From Leptolyngbyaceae cyanobacterium M65_K2018_010 (GTDB lineage Bacteria > Cyanobacteriota > Cyanobacteriia > Phormidesmidales > Phormidesmidaceae), in the NCBI GenBank assembly GCA_015295885.1, contig DVEE01000296.1, forward strand, positions 1-38,960: 38,960 nucleotides of DNA, written 5' to 3'. A model generated the notes under the pieces. That model did not search any database and was not told where the DNA came from. It was given only the letters and a program-made list of their open reading frames with translations. Of this stretch, positions 10,212 to 20,269 are shown piece by piece. Position numbers and translations under genes: made by a program. Every line of letters starts with the position of its first letter. Position 1 is the stretch's first letter.

Positions 10212-11441
10212 ATGCAGACCCTCTCCAATCCCCCCGTATCGACCCCTTCGAGCTTCCCTTCGCCAGCCTTTGATACCACCATTCACCGTCGCCAGACCAG
10301 ACCTGTGCGGGTTGGCAACGTCACCATTGGCGGCGGCCATCCCGTGGTGGTGCAATCCATGATCAACGAAGACACCCTGGATATCCCCGGGTCGGTGGCG
10401 GCCATTCGCCGCTTGCACGAAATAGGTTGCGAAATCGTGCGGGTCACGGTGCCCAGCATGGCTCACGCTAAGGCCCTGGCGGAAATTCGCCAGATTTTGG
10501 CAGATACCTACCAACCTGTGCCCCTGGTGGCTGATGTCCACCACAATGGCATGAAAATTGCCTTAGAAGTGGCTAAGCATGTGGATAAGGTGCGGATTAA
10601 TCCCGGTCTCTACGTCTTTGAGAAACCCCAGGCAGGGCGTACCAGCTACAGTCAGGCTGAATTCGAGGACATTGGCGAAAAAATTCGGGCCACCCTAGAG
10701 CCTCTGGTGGTTTCCCTGCGGGATCAGGGTAAGGCTATGCGGATTGGCGTGAACCACGGCTCCTTGGCTGAGCGCATGCTGTTTACCTACGGGGATACTC
10801 CGGAGGGGATGGTCGAGTCTGCCCTGGAATTTTTGCGTATTTGTGAGTCCCTGGATTTTCGCAATCTGGTGATCTCCCTCAAGGCCTCCAGGGTGCCGGT
10901 TATGCTGGCCGCCTACCGGCTGATGGTGAAGCGCATGGATGAACTGGGCATGGACTATCCCCTGCATCTGGGGGTGACGGAAGCCGGCGATGGCGAGTAT
11001 GGCCGCATCAAGTCCACCGCAGGCATTGCCACCCTATTGGCGGAGGGCATTGGCGATACGATTCGAGTGTCTCTGACAGAGGCCCCGGAGAAGGAAATTC
11101 CCGTTTGCTATAGCATTTTGCAAGCTCTGGGCCTGCGTAAAACCATGGTTGAGTACGTCGCCTGCCCCTCCTGCGGGCGTACCCTATTTAACCTGGAAGA
11201 AGTGCTCCAGCGCGTACGGGCTGCAACCCAGCACCTAACCGGTCTGGATATTGCGGTCATGGGCTGTATTGTCAACGGCCCTGGGGAGATGGCCGATGCG
11301 GACTACGGCTACGTGGGTAAAACCCCTGGGTATATTTCCCTCTACCGTGGCCGGGATGAAATCAAGCGGGTGCCTGAAGATCAGGGGGTGGAAGAGTTAA
11401 TTAACCTGATCAAGGCGGATGGTCGCTGGGTTGACCCCTAG
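10212..11441 (+). CDS. ispG: (E)-4-hydroxy-3-methylbut-2-enyl-diphosphate synthase
   Basis: [32 protein letters not shown]; 4Fe-4S region [16 protein letters not shown] and [21 protein letters not shown]. Confidence 0.97.
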   Translation: MQTLSNPPVSTPSSFPSPAFDTTIHRRQTRPVRVGNVTIGGGHPVVVQSMINEDTLDIPGSVAAIRRLHEIGCEIVRVTVPSMAHAKALAEIRQILADTYQPVPLVADVHHNGMKIALEVAKHVDKVRINPGLYVFEKPQAGRTSYSQAEFEDIGEKIRATLEPLVVSLRDQGKAMRIGVNHGSLAERMLFTYGDTPEGMVESALEFLRICESLDFRNLVISLKASRVPVMLAAYRLMVKRMDELGMDYPLHLGVTEAGDGEYGRIKSTAGIATLLAEGIGDTIRVSLTEAPEKEIPVCYSILQALGLRKTMVEYVACPSCGRTLFNLEEVLQRVRAATQHLTGLDIAVMGCIVNGPGEMADADYGYVGKTPGYISLYRGRDEIKRVPEDQGVEELINLIKADGRWVDP

Positions 11442-11577
11442 GGGGACGACTGGGTTACTCCCCCAGCCAGTCTCTTACCTATCGTTAAGGACAGCTAATT
11501 CTCTGGCCTATCCCCCCTGCCAAATCGGTGGCGTGTGTTAGATTGGGCATAATTAGCTGCAACAAATATTACCTAGT

Positions 11578-12879
11578 ATGACCATTGCAAAGCGGGGCTT
11601 GATCTTAGGTGCAACTGCTCTAGCCGTAGGCACTGTAACGGTAACCGGGGCAGGTATCCACCTTTCCCAAAGCAAGGCTTTTTTCCAGGAAAGCCCCAAG
11701 GAGTTGGTTGACGAGGTTTGGCAGCTAATTAACCGCAACTACGTCGATGGCACCTTTAATCAGGTAGATTGGGAAGCGGTGCGCACCGAGTACCTAGGTC
11801 GTAGCTACAGCAACCAGGAAGAGGCCTACGTTGCGATCCGAGAAATGCTCGAGAAGCTTGAGGATCCCTACACTCGCTTCATGGATCCCCAGGAATTTCG
11901 CAATATGCAAATTGATACCTCCGGCGAACTGACCGGCGTGGGCATCCAGATTTCCCAAGACGAAGAAACCAAAGAAATTGTGGTAGTCGCCCCCATTGAG
12001 GACACCCCCGCCTTCGAAGCTGGCATTCGTTCTAAGGATGTGATTCTAGCGATCGACGGAGAATCCACCGAAGGCATGGAATTAAACGATGCCGTTAACA
12101 AAATTCGGGGACCGGTTGGGTCTGAGGTGACCCTGTCCATTCGTCGGGGTGAGGATCGCATAGAGGTGCCGATTACCCGGGCGCTGATTGAAATTCATCC
12201 CGTTCGTTACAGCACCCAGCCTGGTCCAGAGGGATTGGTGGGTTACATTCGGCTAACCCAATTTAGTGCCAATGCAGCCTCGGAAATGAGTGAGGCTATC
12301 GAAGACCTAGAGAAGCAAGGGGTGACCGGCTATATTTTGGATCTACGCTCTAACCCCGGCGGCCTACTCTACGCCAGTATTGATATTGCCCGTATGTGGC
12401 TCAGCAACGGAATCATCGTTTCCACCGTTAACCGTCAGGGGGTGGTGGATGAAGAGACCGCTAACAATCGATCTCTGACTAATAAGCCCCTGGTGGTGCT
12501 GGTTGACGGGGGGTCGGCCAGTGCTAGCGAAATTTTATCGGGCGCCCTTCAGGACAATGACCGCGCTGTGTTAGTCGGCACTCGTACCTTTGGTAAGGGC
12601 TTAGTGCAATCGGTTCGAAGTCTGGCGGATGGCTCCGGTGTGGCGGTGACCGTCGCTAAATATCTCACTCCCAGTGGGCGGGATATTAATAAGTACGGCA
12701 TCGATCCCGATGTGCAGGTAGAGCTCAGTGAAGAGCAACGGGAAACTCTAGCGACTGATCGTGAGCTGATTGGTACTTCCCAAGATCCCCAATTCGCAGA
12801 AGCCTTGAGCATTCTTACCGTTGAGATCCAGGAAGCCAGAGGCGGTAGTAACGTCACCTCTGCCATTGGCAACGAGTAA
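11578..12879 (+). CDS. C-terminal processing peptidase (S41 family, PDZ-containing, CtpA/B/C type)
   Basis: KELVDEVWQLINRNYVDG, PDZ region GVGIQISQDEETKEIVVVAPIEDTPAFEAGIRSKDVI, catalytic SASASEILSGALQDNDRAVLVGTRTFGKG. Paralogue (A/B/C) not resolved. Confidence 0.93.
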   Translation: MTIAKRGLILGATALAVGTVTVTGAGIHLSQSKAFFQESPKELVDEVWQLINRNYVDGTFNQVDWEAVRTEYLGRSYSNQEEAYVAIREMLEKLEDPYTRFMDPQEFRNMQIDTSGELTGVGIQISQDEETKEIVVVAPIEDTPAFEAGIRSKDVILAIDGESTEGMELNDAVNKIRGPVGSEVTLSIRRGEDRIEVPITRALIEIHPVRYSTQPGPEGLVGYIRLTQFSANAASEMSEAIEDLEKQGVTGYILDLRSNPGGLLYASIDIARMWLSNGIIVSTVNRQGVVDEETANNRSLTNKPLVVLVDGGSASASEILSGALQDNDRAVLVGTRTFGKGLVQSVRSLADGSGVAVTVAKYLTPSGRDINKYGIDPDVQVELSEEQRETLATDRELIGTSQDPQFAEALSILTVEIQEARGGSNVTSAIGNE

Positions 12880-12971
12880 CCTCCCTCGACGGTCCCTCTC
12901 GGCACCTAGCCAATCCCTTAGGACGATTTCTGGATAACAACATACCCTTGTCAGAGGGGCACGCAACCTGG

Positions 12972-12995
12972 GCCCATCCCAACTCCTGGATGGGC
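12972..12995 (+). terminator. Hairpin downstream of the ctp gene
   Basis: GCCCATCC-caactcct-GGATGGGC, perfect 8-bp stem, no clear T-tract. Confidence 0.4.
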
Positions 12996-13207
12996 ACGGG
13001 TAATGCCTTTACCGTACAGAGTAGAGGTCATATCTTCCCTAGAATGCTTCCGTGGGGTTGATTCAGAGCTCCGTTTTGGCTTTGACCGAAGGCGTATCTG
13101 GGCTTGATGGATAATAACTGTCAGTAGGTGAGTTGGGGCATTTCGGAGGGATGAATCCCTGGCCTGACGAGCAACCCCTTCATCCCTCTGTCTCTCTATG
13201 GTCGATC

Positions 13208-13426
13208 CTAACTAGGCTCGCACCGGTGTGCTCGAATCAGCCCTACTCGACGGGCTATGGCTTCCCCCTGGGTGGGAAATGGCCCCCAGACCTGGGCGCT
13301 AGCCTCGATTTCTCCCAGGGTGGGCGCGGATTTCAGGACAACTTGACAGCGACCATCATCGAGTTTGATCACGTACCATTCTTCCTGGGGTGGGGGCATG
13401 GAATTTTCCTGGGGAGTCTGGCTCAT
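13208..13426 (-). CDS. Small hypothetical protein (72 aa)
   Basis: Isolated ORF in an otherwise non-coding gap; composition protein-like (EEWYVIKLDDGRCQVVLKSAPTLGEIEASAQVWGPFPTQGEAIARRVGLIRAHRC). Confidence 0.6.
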   Translation of the reverse strand: MSQTPQENSMPPPQEEWYVIKLDDGRCQVVLKSAPTLGEIEASAQVWGPFPTQGEAIARRVGLIRAHRCEPS

Positions 13427-13694
13427 TTTAAGTCTTCATTTCGTCGTACACACTACGGCTAGGAATGGGGTAGATGAATACCCTTAAGGGAATGCCTATC
13501 GTGGGCATTAGGTTAAGTTATGGATCCAAATAGCCTATAAGCTCATGTTTTCAGCCATCATAGGAGGCTGAGATAAGAATCTAGGCTCTGCTTACCAGGT
13601 TCAGGAGTCCTGAGGGGTGCCTCGATTCAACCCTTTCACCATGCAGCTTTTAGGCCAATAGCCCCAGCCCTTAAGGATTAATTAATTTTTGGGC

Positions 13695-13720
13695 TACAAT
13701 TTAGAGAACTGTACAGGAGG
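13695..13720 (+). promoter_or_regulatory. Candidate -10 box (TACAAT) and strong Shine-Dalgarno (AGGAGG) upstream of the DUF1815-like gene
   Basis: TACAAT at 13695-13700 and AGGAGG at ~13715-13720 ahead of ATG 13727. Confidence 0.45.
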
Positions 13721-13726
13721 ATGGGT

Positions 13727-14071
13727 ATGTTTGTCAGGTTAGCTGAGCAACATCGCCAGTTTGTTAAAGACCTGGTTATGAACCTTCAGGCCTTGGCGAT
13801 TGTGCTCGAAGAACTGGGATATTTAGCATCCTGCTACACCTGTGGCGGCCAGATGAACAGCGCCTCCTTTATGGTGAGTCTGGGGGATAACCACTTGATT
13901 CGATTTTTAGTGTCCGACTACGGCATTACTTGGACGGAAATGCGGGATGATCGGGAACTCATGAAGCTGGAGGGAGCCGAAGCTATCCAGCAACTCCATG
14001 AGTTGGCCAATCTAGCCAAGTTTAAGGTTGAACCCACCCACTCCAGTACCCAGGTATCAAGCCAGGTCTAG
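13727..14071 (+). CDS. DUF1815-like small cyanobacterial protein
   Basis: MFVRLAEQHRQFVKDLVMNLQALAIVLEELGYLASCYTCGGQMNSASFMVSLGDNHLIRFLVSDYGITWTEMRDDRELMKLEG; start moved to second ATG on RBS spacing. Family name from memory. Confidence 0.75.
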   Translation: MFVRLAEQHRQFVKDLVMNLQALAIVLEELGYLASCYTCGGQMNSASFMVSLGDNHLIRFLVSDYGITWTEMRDDRELMKLEGAEAIQQLHELANLAKFKVEPTHSSTQVSSQV

Positions 14072-14088
14072 GATCCCTTCCTAGCTTG

Positions 14089-14105
14089 GTCAGGTTCAAC
14101 CTGAC
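14089..14105 (+). terminator. Short palindrome downstream of the DUF1815-like gene
   Basis: GTCAGGTT-c-AACCTGAC; short and without T-tract. Confidence 0.25.
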
Positions 14106-14144
14106 TCCTCAGTATCCTCTTGCCAGCCATGAACCCAGCAAGAC

Positions 14145-14765
14145 TTATGGGTTATCTAGCCAGCCGAGCCGACTGGGGGGCCAGAATCTGACTAGGGCTT
14201 TACCGATAATATTTTGTTCAGGTAGAAAACCCCATTCGTGGCTATCGTAACTACTATTACGGTTATCTCCTAAAACTAGGTAAGCCGAGTCGGGGACCTG
14301 TTCGGGGCCCCATTGGTAGGAGGGAGGTGCCTTAATATAGTCCTCCTCTATGGCCTCACCATTGATGTGGACCTTGCCATCGCGGATTTCAACCTCTTCG
14401 CCGGGCAGACCAATCACTCGTTTAATAAAGGCATCCCGTCGCTGACCCGGCGGGGTAAGGCTTTCTGGGGGCCAAAAAACAACAATATCTCCCCGATCGG
14501 GCGGATTGAAGTGGTAGCTAATTTTTTCCACTACCAAGCGATCATTAATCTCCAGGGTGGGTTCCATAGACCCGGAGGGAATGTAACGGGCCTCGGCTAC
14601 AAAATGGCGAATCCCTAAGGCCAGCACCACGCTCAGGCCAACGGTTTGAAACACCTCAACCCATGGATTAGGCGGCTGGCTAGGTCTTTTGCCGTAGGCA
14701 GGAGACCGATCTGGGGCCAAGGGAGGCGGAGTCTGGGGGGAGGGTTTTTCGGGGGTATCAGCCAC
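14145..14765 (-). CDS. lepB: Signal peptidase I
   Basis: EARYIPSGSMEPTLEINDRLVVEK (catalytic Ser), RRDAFIKRVIGLPGEEVEIRDGKVHING (catalytic Lys), YLVLGDNRNSSYDSHEWGFLP. Confidence 0.96.
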   Translation of the reverse strand: MADTPEKPSPQTPPPLAPDRSPAYGKRPSQPPNPWVEVFQTVGLSVVLALGIRHFVAEARYIPSGSMEPTLEINDRLVVEKISYHFNPPDRGDIVVFWPPESLTPPGQRRDAFIKRVIGLPGEEVEIRDGKVHINGEAIEEDYIKAPPSYQWGPEQVPDSAYLVLGDNRNSSYDSHEWGFLPEQNIIGKALVRFWPPSRLGWLDNP

Positions 14766-14847
14766 GGATAGACGCCTAGGTGAAACACTGGGGCAGTCAA
14801 TAAGACTTGTCCAGCCCAGTTTAACCTACTGATCATAGCTGGAGGAT

Positions 14848-15897
14848 TTAGCCATGGGGTAATTTTGTGGAATCTTGTTGGGAAACGAGTCTTTCTGAGC
14901 TGGAAGGCGCATAGGCTAATAGATCCGTTGACCACAGCCCCTTCTCCTCCAACCACTGGCGGTTGAAAATGCGGGATTGGTAGCGAGATCCGCCGTCACA
15001 CAGTACGGTCACAATGGTATGGCCGGGACCTAAGCGTTGGGCTAATTGAACCGCTGCGGCCACGTTGATTCCCACTGAACCGCCCATGAACAGGCCATCG
15101 CGATAGAGCAGTTGGTAGAGGACGCGCAGGGCTTCTGGATCCTCAATTTGGATGGCGTCATCAATGGGGACATTTTCCATGTTGGCGGTAATGCGACTAT
15201 TACCGATGCCTTCCGTAATCGATCGCCCCTCCGGTTGAATCACACCGGTTTTGATCCAACTGTACAGGCCGCTGCCCATGGGGTCGGCTACCACGCAGTG
15301 CACCCTGGGGTTTTGCTCCTTAAGAAACAGGGCCGTACCCGCGTAGGTCCCGCCGGTACCCGTCGCCGCCACCCAGGCATCCACCGTTCCCTCGGTTTGT
15401 AACCAAATTTCTGGCCCGGTGGTCTCGTAGTGGGCTTGCCGATTGGCTAAGTTATCAAATTGGTTGGCCCAAATCGCGTTGTCCATTTCCTCTGCTAACC
15501 GACCGGACACTTTGACGTAGTTGTTCGGGTCTCGGTAGGGCACCGCCGGCACGGTTCGGACCTCAGCCCCAAGGGTGCGCAAAAGGTCTATTTTTTCCTG
15601 GGATTGGGTGTCAGGAATCACGATTAGACAGCGATAGCCCTTAGCATTACAGATGTGGGCTAGCCCAATGCCGGTATTGCCGGCGGTGCCTTCTACCACG
15701 GTACCGCCGGGGCGGAGTAGGCCTCTTTTTTCGGCATCCTGGATGATGTATAGGGCGGCCCGATCCTTGACGGATCCACCGGGGTTGAGAAATTCAGCTT
15801 TGCCGAGAATTTCGCAACCCGTGGCTTCACTGACACTGTTCAAGCGAATCAGGGGGGTGTTACCAATCGTGTCAACAAAGCCGCGTTTGATATCCAT
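14848..15897 (-). CDS. Cysteine synthase (O-acetylserine sulfhydrylase family); ORF extends to 15918, internal ATG preferred
   Basis: MDIKRGFVDTIGNTPLIRLN, FLNPGGSVKDRAALYII, EGTAGNTGIGLAHI, TGTGGTYAG: PLP-dependent OASS motifs. Confidence 0.93.
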   Translation of the reverse strand: MDIKRGFVDTIGNTPLIRLNSVSEATGCEILGKAEFLNPGGSVKDRAALYIIQDAEKRGLLRPGGTVVEGTAGNTGIGLAHICNAKGYRCLIVIPDTQSQEKIDLLRTLGAEVRTVPAVPYRDPNNYVKVSGRLAEEMDNAIWANQFDNLANRQAHYETTGPEIWLQTEGTVDAWVAATGTGGTYAGTALFLKEQNPRVHCVVADPMGSGLYSWIKTGVIQPEGRSITEGIGNSRITANMENVPIDDAIQIEDPEALRVLYQLLYRDGLFMGGSVGINVAAAVQLAQRLGPGHTIVTVLCDGGSRYQSRIFNRQWLEEKGLWSTDLLAYAPSSSERLVSQQDSTKLPHG

Positions 15898-16038
15898 GCC
15901 GTTTGTAACCTTTGACAACCTTGCGGGGTAGGTGGACTCGCCTCTTCATCCTACGGTGAAATGGGGAGCTTCTCGGCTAGAATCGTGGTGCTTTCCCTGT
16001 TTTGCAGCGGATCTACCGTTGCCGGTGATGGTTGTTCT

Positions 16039-16809
16039 ATGGCCTTGCTCGAAGCCTTAATTTTTGATGTCGATGGCACCCTGGCCGAAACCGAACGGGA
16101 TGGTCACCGGGTAGCCTTTAACCAGGCCTTTCAGGACTTTGAGTTGCCCTGGTACTGGTCGGTAGGCCTCTACGGACAACTGTTGCGAGTGGCCGGTGGT
16201 AAGGAGCGCATTCGCTATTATGTGGATCGTTATCAGCCTGGGTTGGTTGGCGATCGCGATCTGGCCCAGTTAGTGACAGCTCTCCACCGAGCCAAAACCC
16301 AGCATTTTCAAGCTCTCCTAGCCACCGATGTGATTCCTCTGCGGCCTGGGGTCAAGCGCCTGCTAGCCGCCGCCCGGCAGCAGGGGGTGCGGTTGGCCAT
16401 TGCCACCACCAGCGCCAAGGACACGGTAATCCCCCTACTGGAACGGCTGTTGGGGCCAGAATCGCCCACCTGGTTTGAGGTGATTGCCGCCGGTGACATG
16501 GTGCCGGCCAAAAAGCCTGCCCCCGACATCTACCATCTGGTGGTGGAGGTGATGGGGTTGGACCGATCTCGCTGTCTGGTGGTCGAAGATAGCCAACCCG
16601 GCCTGACCGCAGCGCTGGCGGCGGGGCTGACCACGGTGGTCACCGTGAATGACTATACCCGGCATCAAACCCTGTCGGGGGCCCGCCTGGTGATTAACCA
16701 TTTGGGGGAGCCCCATCTACCCTTTGAGGTTTTGCAAGGGGACACGGGGCAAGCCTACTATTTTTCTCTGGATCTGGCCCAAACCCTGCTATCCTGGGCC
16801 CAAACCTGA
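16039..16809 (+). CDS. HAD-superfamily (CbbY-like) hydrolase; ORF open from 15961
   Basis: EALIFDVDGTLAETERDGHRVAFNQAF, IATTSAKD, AKKPAPDIY, CLVVEDSQPGLTAALAAG. Confidence 0.92.
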   Translation: MALLEALIFDVDGTLAETERDGHRVAFNQAFQDFELPWYWSVGLYGQLLRVAGGKERIRYYVDRYQPGLVGDRDLAQLVTALHRAKTQHFQALLATDVIPLRPGVKRLLAAARQQGVRLAIATTSAKDTVIPLLERLLGPESPTWFEVIAAGDMVPAKKPAPDIYHLVVEVMGLDRSRCLVVEDSQPGLTAALAAGLTTVVTVNDYTRHQTLSGARLVINHLGEPHLPFEVLQGDTGQAYYFSLDLAQTLLSWAQT

Positions 16810-16820
16810 GCTTTGCCCCT

Positions 16821-17483
16821 ATGGCCCTATCTAAACTGCTTTGGCAGGCCAACCAAGATTTAGCGATCGCTACCCTGCACCATCCCTTTGTCCAGGGTAT
16901 TGGGGACGGTTCCTTGGATCCTGCTAAGTTTGCCTACTACCTGGGGCAGGATGCCTTTTTCCTGGAAGCCTTTGCCCGGGCCTATAGTATTGCCGCCGCC
17001 AAGGCACCCAGTTGGGAGGTTTTCCAGGGGTTTCATGGCCTGGTGACCGGGGTGTTGGAGGAACTGCAACTCCACGCCAGCTATGCTCGGAACTGGGGGG
17101 TAGAGTTGAGCACCGTTGAGCCCGGGGCCGCCACCCGTGCCTACACGGATTTTTTACTGAGCACGGCCTGGAGTAGCGATGTGGGCACCACGGCGGTGGC
17201 CATGGCCCCCTGCATGCGGCTCTATGCCTTCCTGGGGCAGTCCTTAGCGGCCACTAACCCCGGTCCGCATTCCTACAGCTCCTGGATTGCCACCTACAGC
17301 AGCGACCAGTTTGAACCCCTGGCCCAACAATTGGAGCAGCTTACCCCCACAGGCGTTGCCACGGGGGATGACGGTTTCCTTGCCGTTGAATGCGCTGCAA
17401 CATCTGCTCCAGCCGCTGCCGTTCCGCCCTTGATAGACCAAAGAGAATGTAGCGACTTTCGGCCACTAGCAAGGCGACGGTAA
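16821..17483 (+). CDS. TenA-family (thiaminase II-like) protein, apparently lacking the native C-terminus
   Basis: FAYYLGQDAFFLEAFARAYSIAAAKAP, FHGLVTGVLEELQLH, AMAPCMRLYAFLGQSL, YSSWIATYSSDQFEPLAQQLEQL; the last ~47 codons are antisense to the convergent gene and not TenA-like. Confidence 0.8.
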   Translation: MALSKLLWQANQDLAIATLHHPFVQGIGDGSLDPAKFAYYLGQDAFFLEAFARAYSIAAAKAPSWEVFQGFHGLVTGVLEELQLHASYARNWGVELSTVEPGAATRAYTDFLLSTAWSSDVGTTAVAMAPCMRLYAFLGQSLAATNPGPHSYSSWIATYSSDQFEPLAQQLEQLTPTGVATGDDGFLAVECAATSAPAAAVPPLIDQRECSDFRPLARRR

Positions 17484-17712
17484 GGCCCAGGCATAGCCCT
17501 AAGCCCAAGGCTGCCAACCGATTGTAGGCAAGGGCGTAGCGAAGCCCGGTCCAGGTAAAGTACTGGCGCAGACGCCCGTACTCCTGGCGTAAACCCCACA
17601 GGCTGAGGCTACCGACGGTCAACCACAGCACTCCACTGACGACCCACCAGCGCCGCAGCACAATCTGCCTGAGTTGATCGATCTGCCACTGGTGTCTAGG
17701 GTCGGTGGCCAC
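17341..17712 (-). CDS. Conserved hypothetical membrane protein downstream of secF (ORF open from 17790; GTG at 17712 preferred)
   Basis: Two TM segments (WWVVSGVLWLTVGSLSLWGL; LAALGLGLCLGLTVALLVAESRYILFGL) and a charged C-terminus; co-directional with secF. Confidence 0.65.
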   Translation of the reverse strand: MATDPRHQWQIDQLRQIVLRRWWVVSGVLWLTVGSLSLWGLRQEYGRLRQYFTWTGLRYALAYNRLAALGLGLCLGLTVALLVAESRYILFGLSRAERQRLEQMLQRIQRQGNRHPPWQRLWG

Positions 17713-17728
17713 AATACCTGTGTCCTTC

Positions 17729-18721
17729 CTAGTTGGGTGGGTCAAGCAGCGGGTCTGAGTCGGTGTCGCCATCCCCTGCGGTGGCTTCACCCCTGCCGTA
17801 AATTTGCCCGGTGCGTTGGCGCCACAGGGCTAACAGTGAGCTGGCAATAAAGATACTGGAATAGACCCCGGCCAGAAAACCAACAATCATCGCCAGGGCA
17901 AAGAACTTCAGGGTCAGGCCGCCAAACAAAACAATGGCCACCAGGGGCAAAATCGTGGTTAGGGTGGTGTTAATCGACCGGGCCAGACTCTGGTTAACGG
18001 CGGCATCGACGACGTCATTGATGTGCTCATGGGGATTGAGCTTGAGATTTTCGCGGATGCGATCGTAGATCACCACGGTATCGTTGACCGAGAAGCCCAC
18101 AATGGTGAGCAGGGCCACAATAAAGAGGCTATCGACCTCAACCCCTAAAACCAGCCCCAGGATGGCAAACACCCCCAGGGTGACCAGGACATCGTGGACC
18201 AAGGCGATGATGGCGAAGATGGCGTAGTCCAGCTGGAATCGCAGGCTGAGGTAGGCGACAATGCCGGCAAAGGCGACCAACAGCGCCAGCAGACCCGAAG
18301 CCAGGAGCTGACGGCCAATCACCGGCCCCACCGTATCAATCTGGATGGAATTGCTATCAAAGGGGCCGACCGCTTCGTTGAGCGCCGCCTGGAGCTGACT
18401 GCGTTCTTCCACCCCCAGGTCTTTCGTGCGAATTGACAGGGTCTGTTGATCCTGACCGATGAGTTGAATACTGCTGGCCTCTAGCCCCTGCTTCCCTAAC
18501 ACCTGGCGCACCTCGGCCAGGTCAAGGGGGGCGGTGCAGCTATTGCTGAGGGTGCAGGCTTGGGTGAGCTGTAGCCGGGTACCACCGACAAAGTCGAGGC
18601 CCGGCCGCAGGGGCGCCCCAAATTGCTGCCAGGATAGGGCCATCCCCAGGAAACCGACCGCAATCACCAGCGCGGAGATGGTCCACCAGAGACCTCGCTG
18701 CTGAATCACTTTAAGCTTCAT
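17729..18721 (-). CDS. secF: Protein translocase subunit SecF
   Basis: [73 protein letters not shown]. Confidence 0.96.
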   Translation of the reverse strand: MKLKVIQQRGLWWTISALVIAVGFLGMALSWQQFGAPLRPGLDFVGGTRLQLTQACTLSNSCTAPLDLAEVRQVLGKQGLEASSIQLIGQDQQTLSIRTKDLGVEERSQLQAALNEAVGPFDSNSIQIDTVGPVIGRQLLASGLLALLVAFAGIVAYLSLRFQLDYAIFAIIALVHDVLVTLGVFAILGLVLGVEVDSLFIVALLTIVGFSVNDTVVIYDRIRENLKLNPHEHINDVVDAAVNQSLARSINTTLTTILPLVAIVLFGGLTLKFFALAMIVGFLAGVYSSIFIASSLLALWRQRTGQIYGRGEATAGDGDTDSDPLLDPPN

Positions 18722-20154
18722 GGGGTGGCACTCCGAGAGGGCAGGCTGGTGAGACCGGGGCAAAACCAAGCGGGCTTGCGAAACTGTGGCATTCCCAGCG
18801 CAAAGAACAAAAGGGTTCGGGTACAGGTGAGGGCGGTAAACATACTAATCACCACCCCCAGGCCCAGGGTGAGGGCAAACCCCTTGACTAACCCCGCCCC
18901 AAACCAAAACAGAGCCAGGCAAGAGATGAGGGTGGTGACATTGCTGTCCAGAATGCTAGAGAAGGCTCGATAAAAGCCCGATTCAACGGAGCGGTACAGG
19001 GTTTTACCGGCCCGTAATTCTTCTCGGGTGCGTTCAAAAATGAGTACGTTGGCGTCTACGGCCATGCCAATACTGAGGATGAACCCGGCAATTCCCGGTA
19101 GGGTCAGCGTCACCCCCAGCAGGTTGAACACCGCCCAGGTGAGCAGGGCATAAACCACCAGGGCGATATCAGCCAAGATGCCCGGTAGGCGATAGTAGAC
19201 CGCCATGAAAACTAACACCAGCGCTAACCCTACCAGCGCGGCGTAGAGGCTGCGCTGAATGCTATCCCGTCCCAGGCTGGGGCCGACGGTGCGGTTCTCA
19301 ACCACCGCTACCGGTAAGGGCAGGGCACCGCCACGCAGCTGAATTTCCAGGTCGCGGGCGGCTTGGGTGGTGAAGTTACCGGAAATCGAAGCCCGACCCC
19401 CAACAATGCCGGTTTCAGCGTACTCGACATCGACTCGGGGAGCGCTGATCAAACGATTATCCAGGAAGATCCCTAAGCCCCGGCCGGTACCTGCGACGGA
19501 ACGGGTCAGTTCCGCAAATTCGGTAGCTCCTTGATCATTAAACTGGATGGTTACTTCCCAAGCCGTCCCGCTAGCCGCCGGACGGGCCAGGGCATCGGCC
19601 AACTTATCCCCTGTCAGTTGGCTGGGCTCAAATAGATTGCTAATGGCGGTTTCACTCTCGGTAATCTGGGCCTGGATCTTTTCTAGTTGGGCCGCGGTTT
19701 CGGCGTCTAAGGCGCCGGTTTCTGGCAGAGTCGACTGCAAGGCCGCCAACTCGGCTAGATGTTCTTGCTGTAACTGAGTTTCGATGATCAGTTGCTGTTC
19801 GGTGCCGGGTTTCTGAGCCCGAAATTCAAGCTGGGCCGTGCCGCCCAGAACCCGCTCAGCCTGTTGGGGATCATTCACTCCCGGCAATTGGATCAGCAGT
19901 TGATCATTGCCCAACTGCTGTACCACCGCCTCCGAAACGCCTAGCCCGTTGACCCGGCCTTCCACCACGCTCTGCACCGCCTCCATCTCGCGCTCGGTGA
20001 GGGTGGGAATGGCCGGGGTTGGTTGTACCTGCAGGGTTAGTTGGGAACCACCGCGCAAATCTAGACCCAGTCGGGTGGGTATCTGGGTGATCACCACCAC
20101 CGCCGCTAGGGTAAGGGCCAAAATTAATCCTAACCAAGCTTGATACTTTGCCAT
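18718..20154 (-). CDS. secD: Protein translocase subunit SecD
   Basis: [65 protein letters not shown]; stop overlaps the secF start (ATGA). Confidence 0.96.
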   Translation of the reverse strand: MAKYQAWLGLILALTLAAVVVITQIPTRLGLDLRGGSQLTLQVQPTPAIPTLTEREMEAVQSVVEGRVNGLGVSEAVVQQLGNDQLLIQLPGVNDPQQAERVLGGTAQLEFRAQKPGTEQQLIIETQLQQEHLAELAALQSTLPETGALDAETAAQLEKIQAQITESETAISNLFEPSQLTGDKLADALARPAASGTAWEVTIQFNDQGATEFAELTRSVAGTGRGLGIFLDNRLISAPRVDVEYAETGIVGGRASISGNFTTQAARDLEIQLRGGALPLPVAVVENRTVGPSLGRDSIQRSLYAALVGLALVLVFMAVYYRLPGILADIALVVYALLTWAVFNLLGVTLTLPGIAGFILSIGMAVDANVLIFERTREELRAGKTLYRSVESGFYRAFSSILDSNVTTLISCLALFWFGAGLVKGFALTLGLGVVISMFTALTCTRTLLFFALGMPQFRKPAWFCPGLTSLPSRSATP

Positions 20155-20269
20155 AGGCTGAGGGTTCTAGGGGGCAGGGGTTGGGGAGTTGGGGCAGGGG
20201 AGAGTTGGGCGATGGCAGAGACCGTAGGCACCCTGCTAGACCGAGGCTGGCCCTAGGGAAACTAAGGAG

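Noticed and set aside
12900-13720. Structured ncRNA (e.g. 6S RNA or Yfr family) in the gaps flanking the 72-aa ORF
   Set aside because: Several short hairpins (e.g. AATGCC/GGCATT near 13490) but no recognisable conserved RNA motif; needs Infernal/Rfam and RNA-seq to decide.
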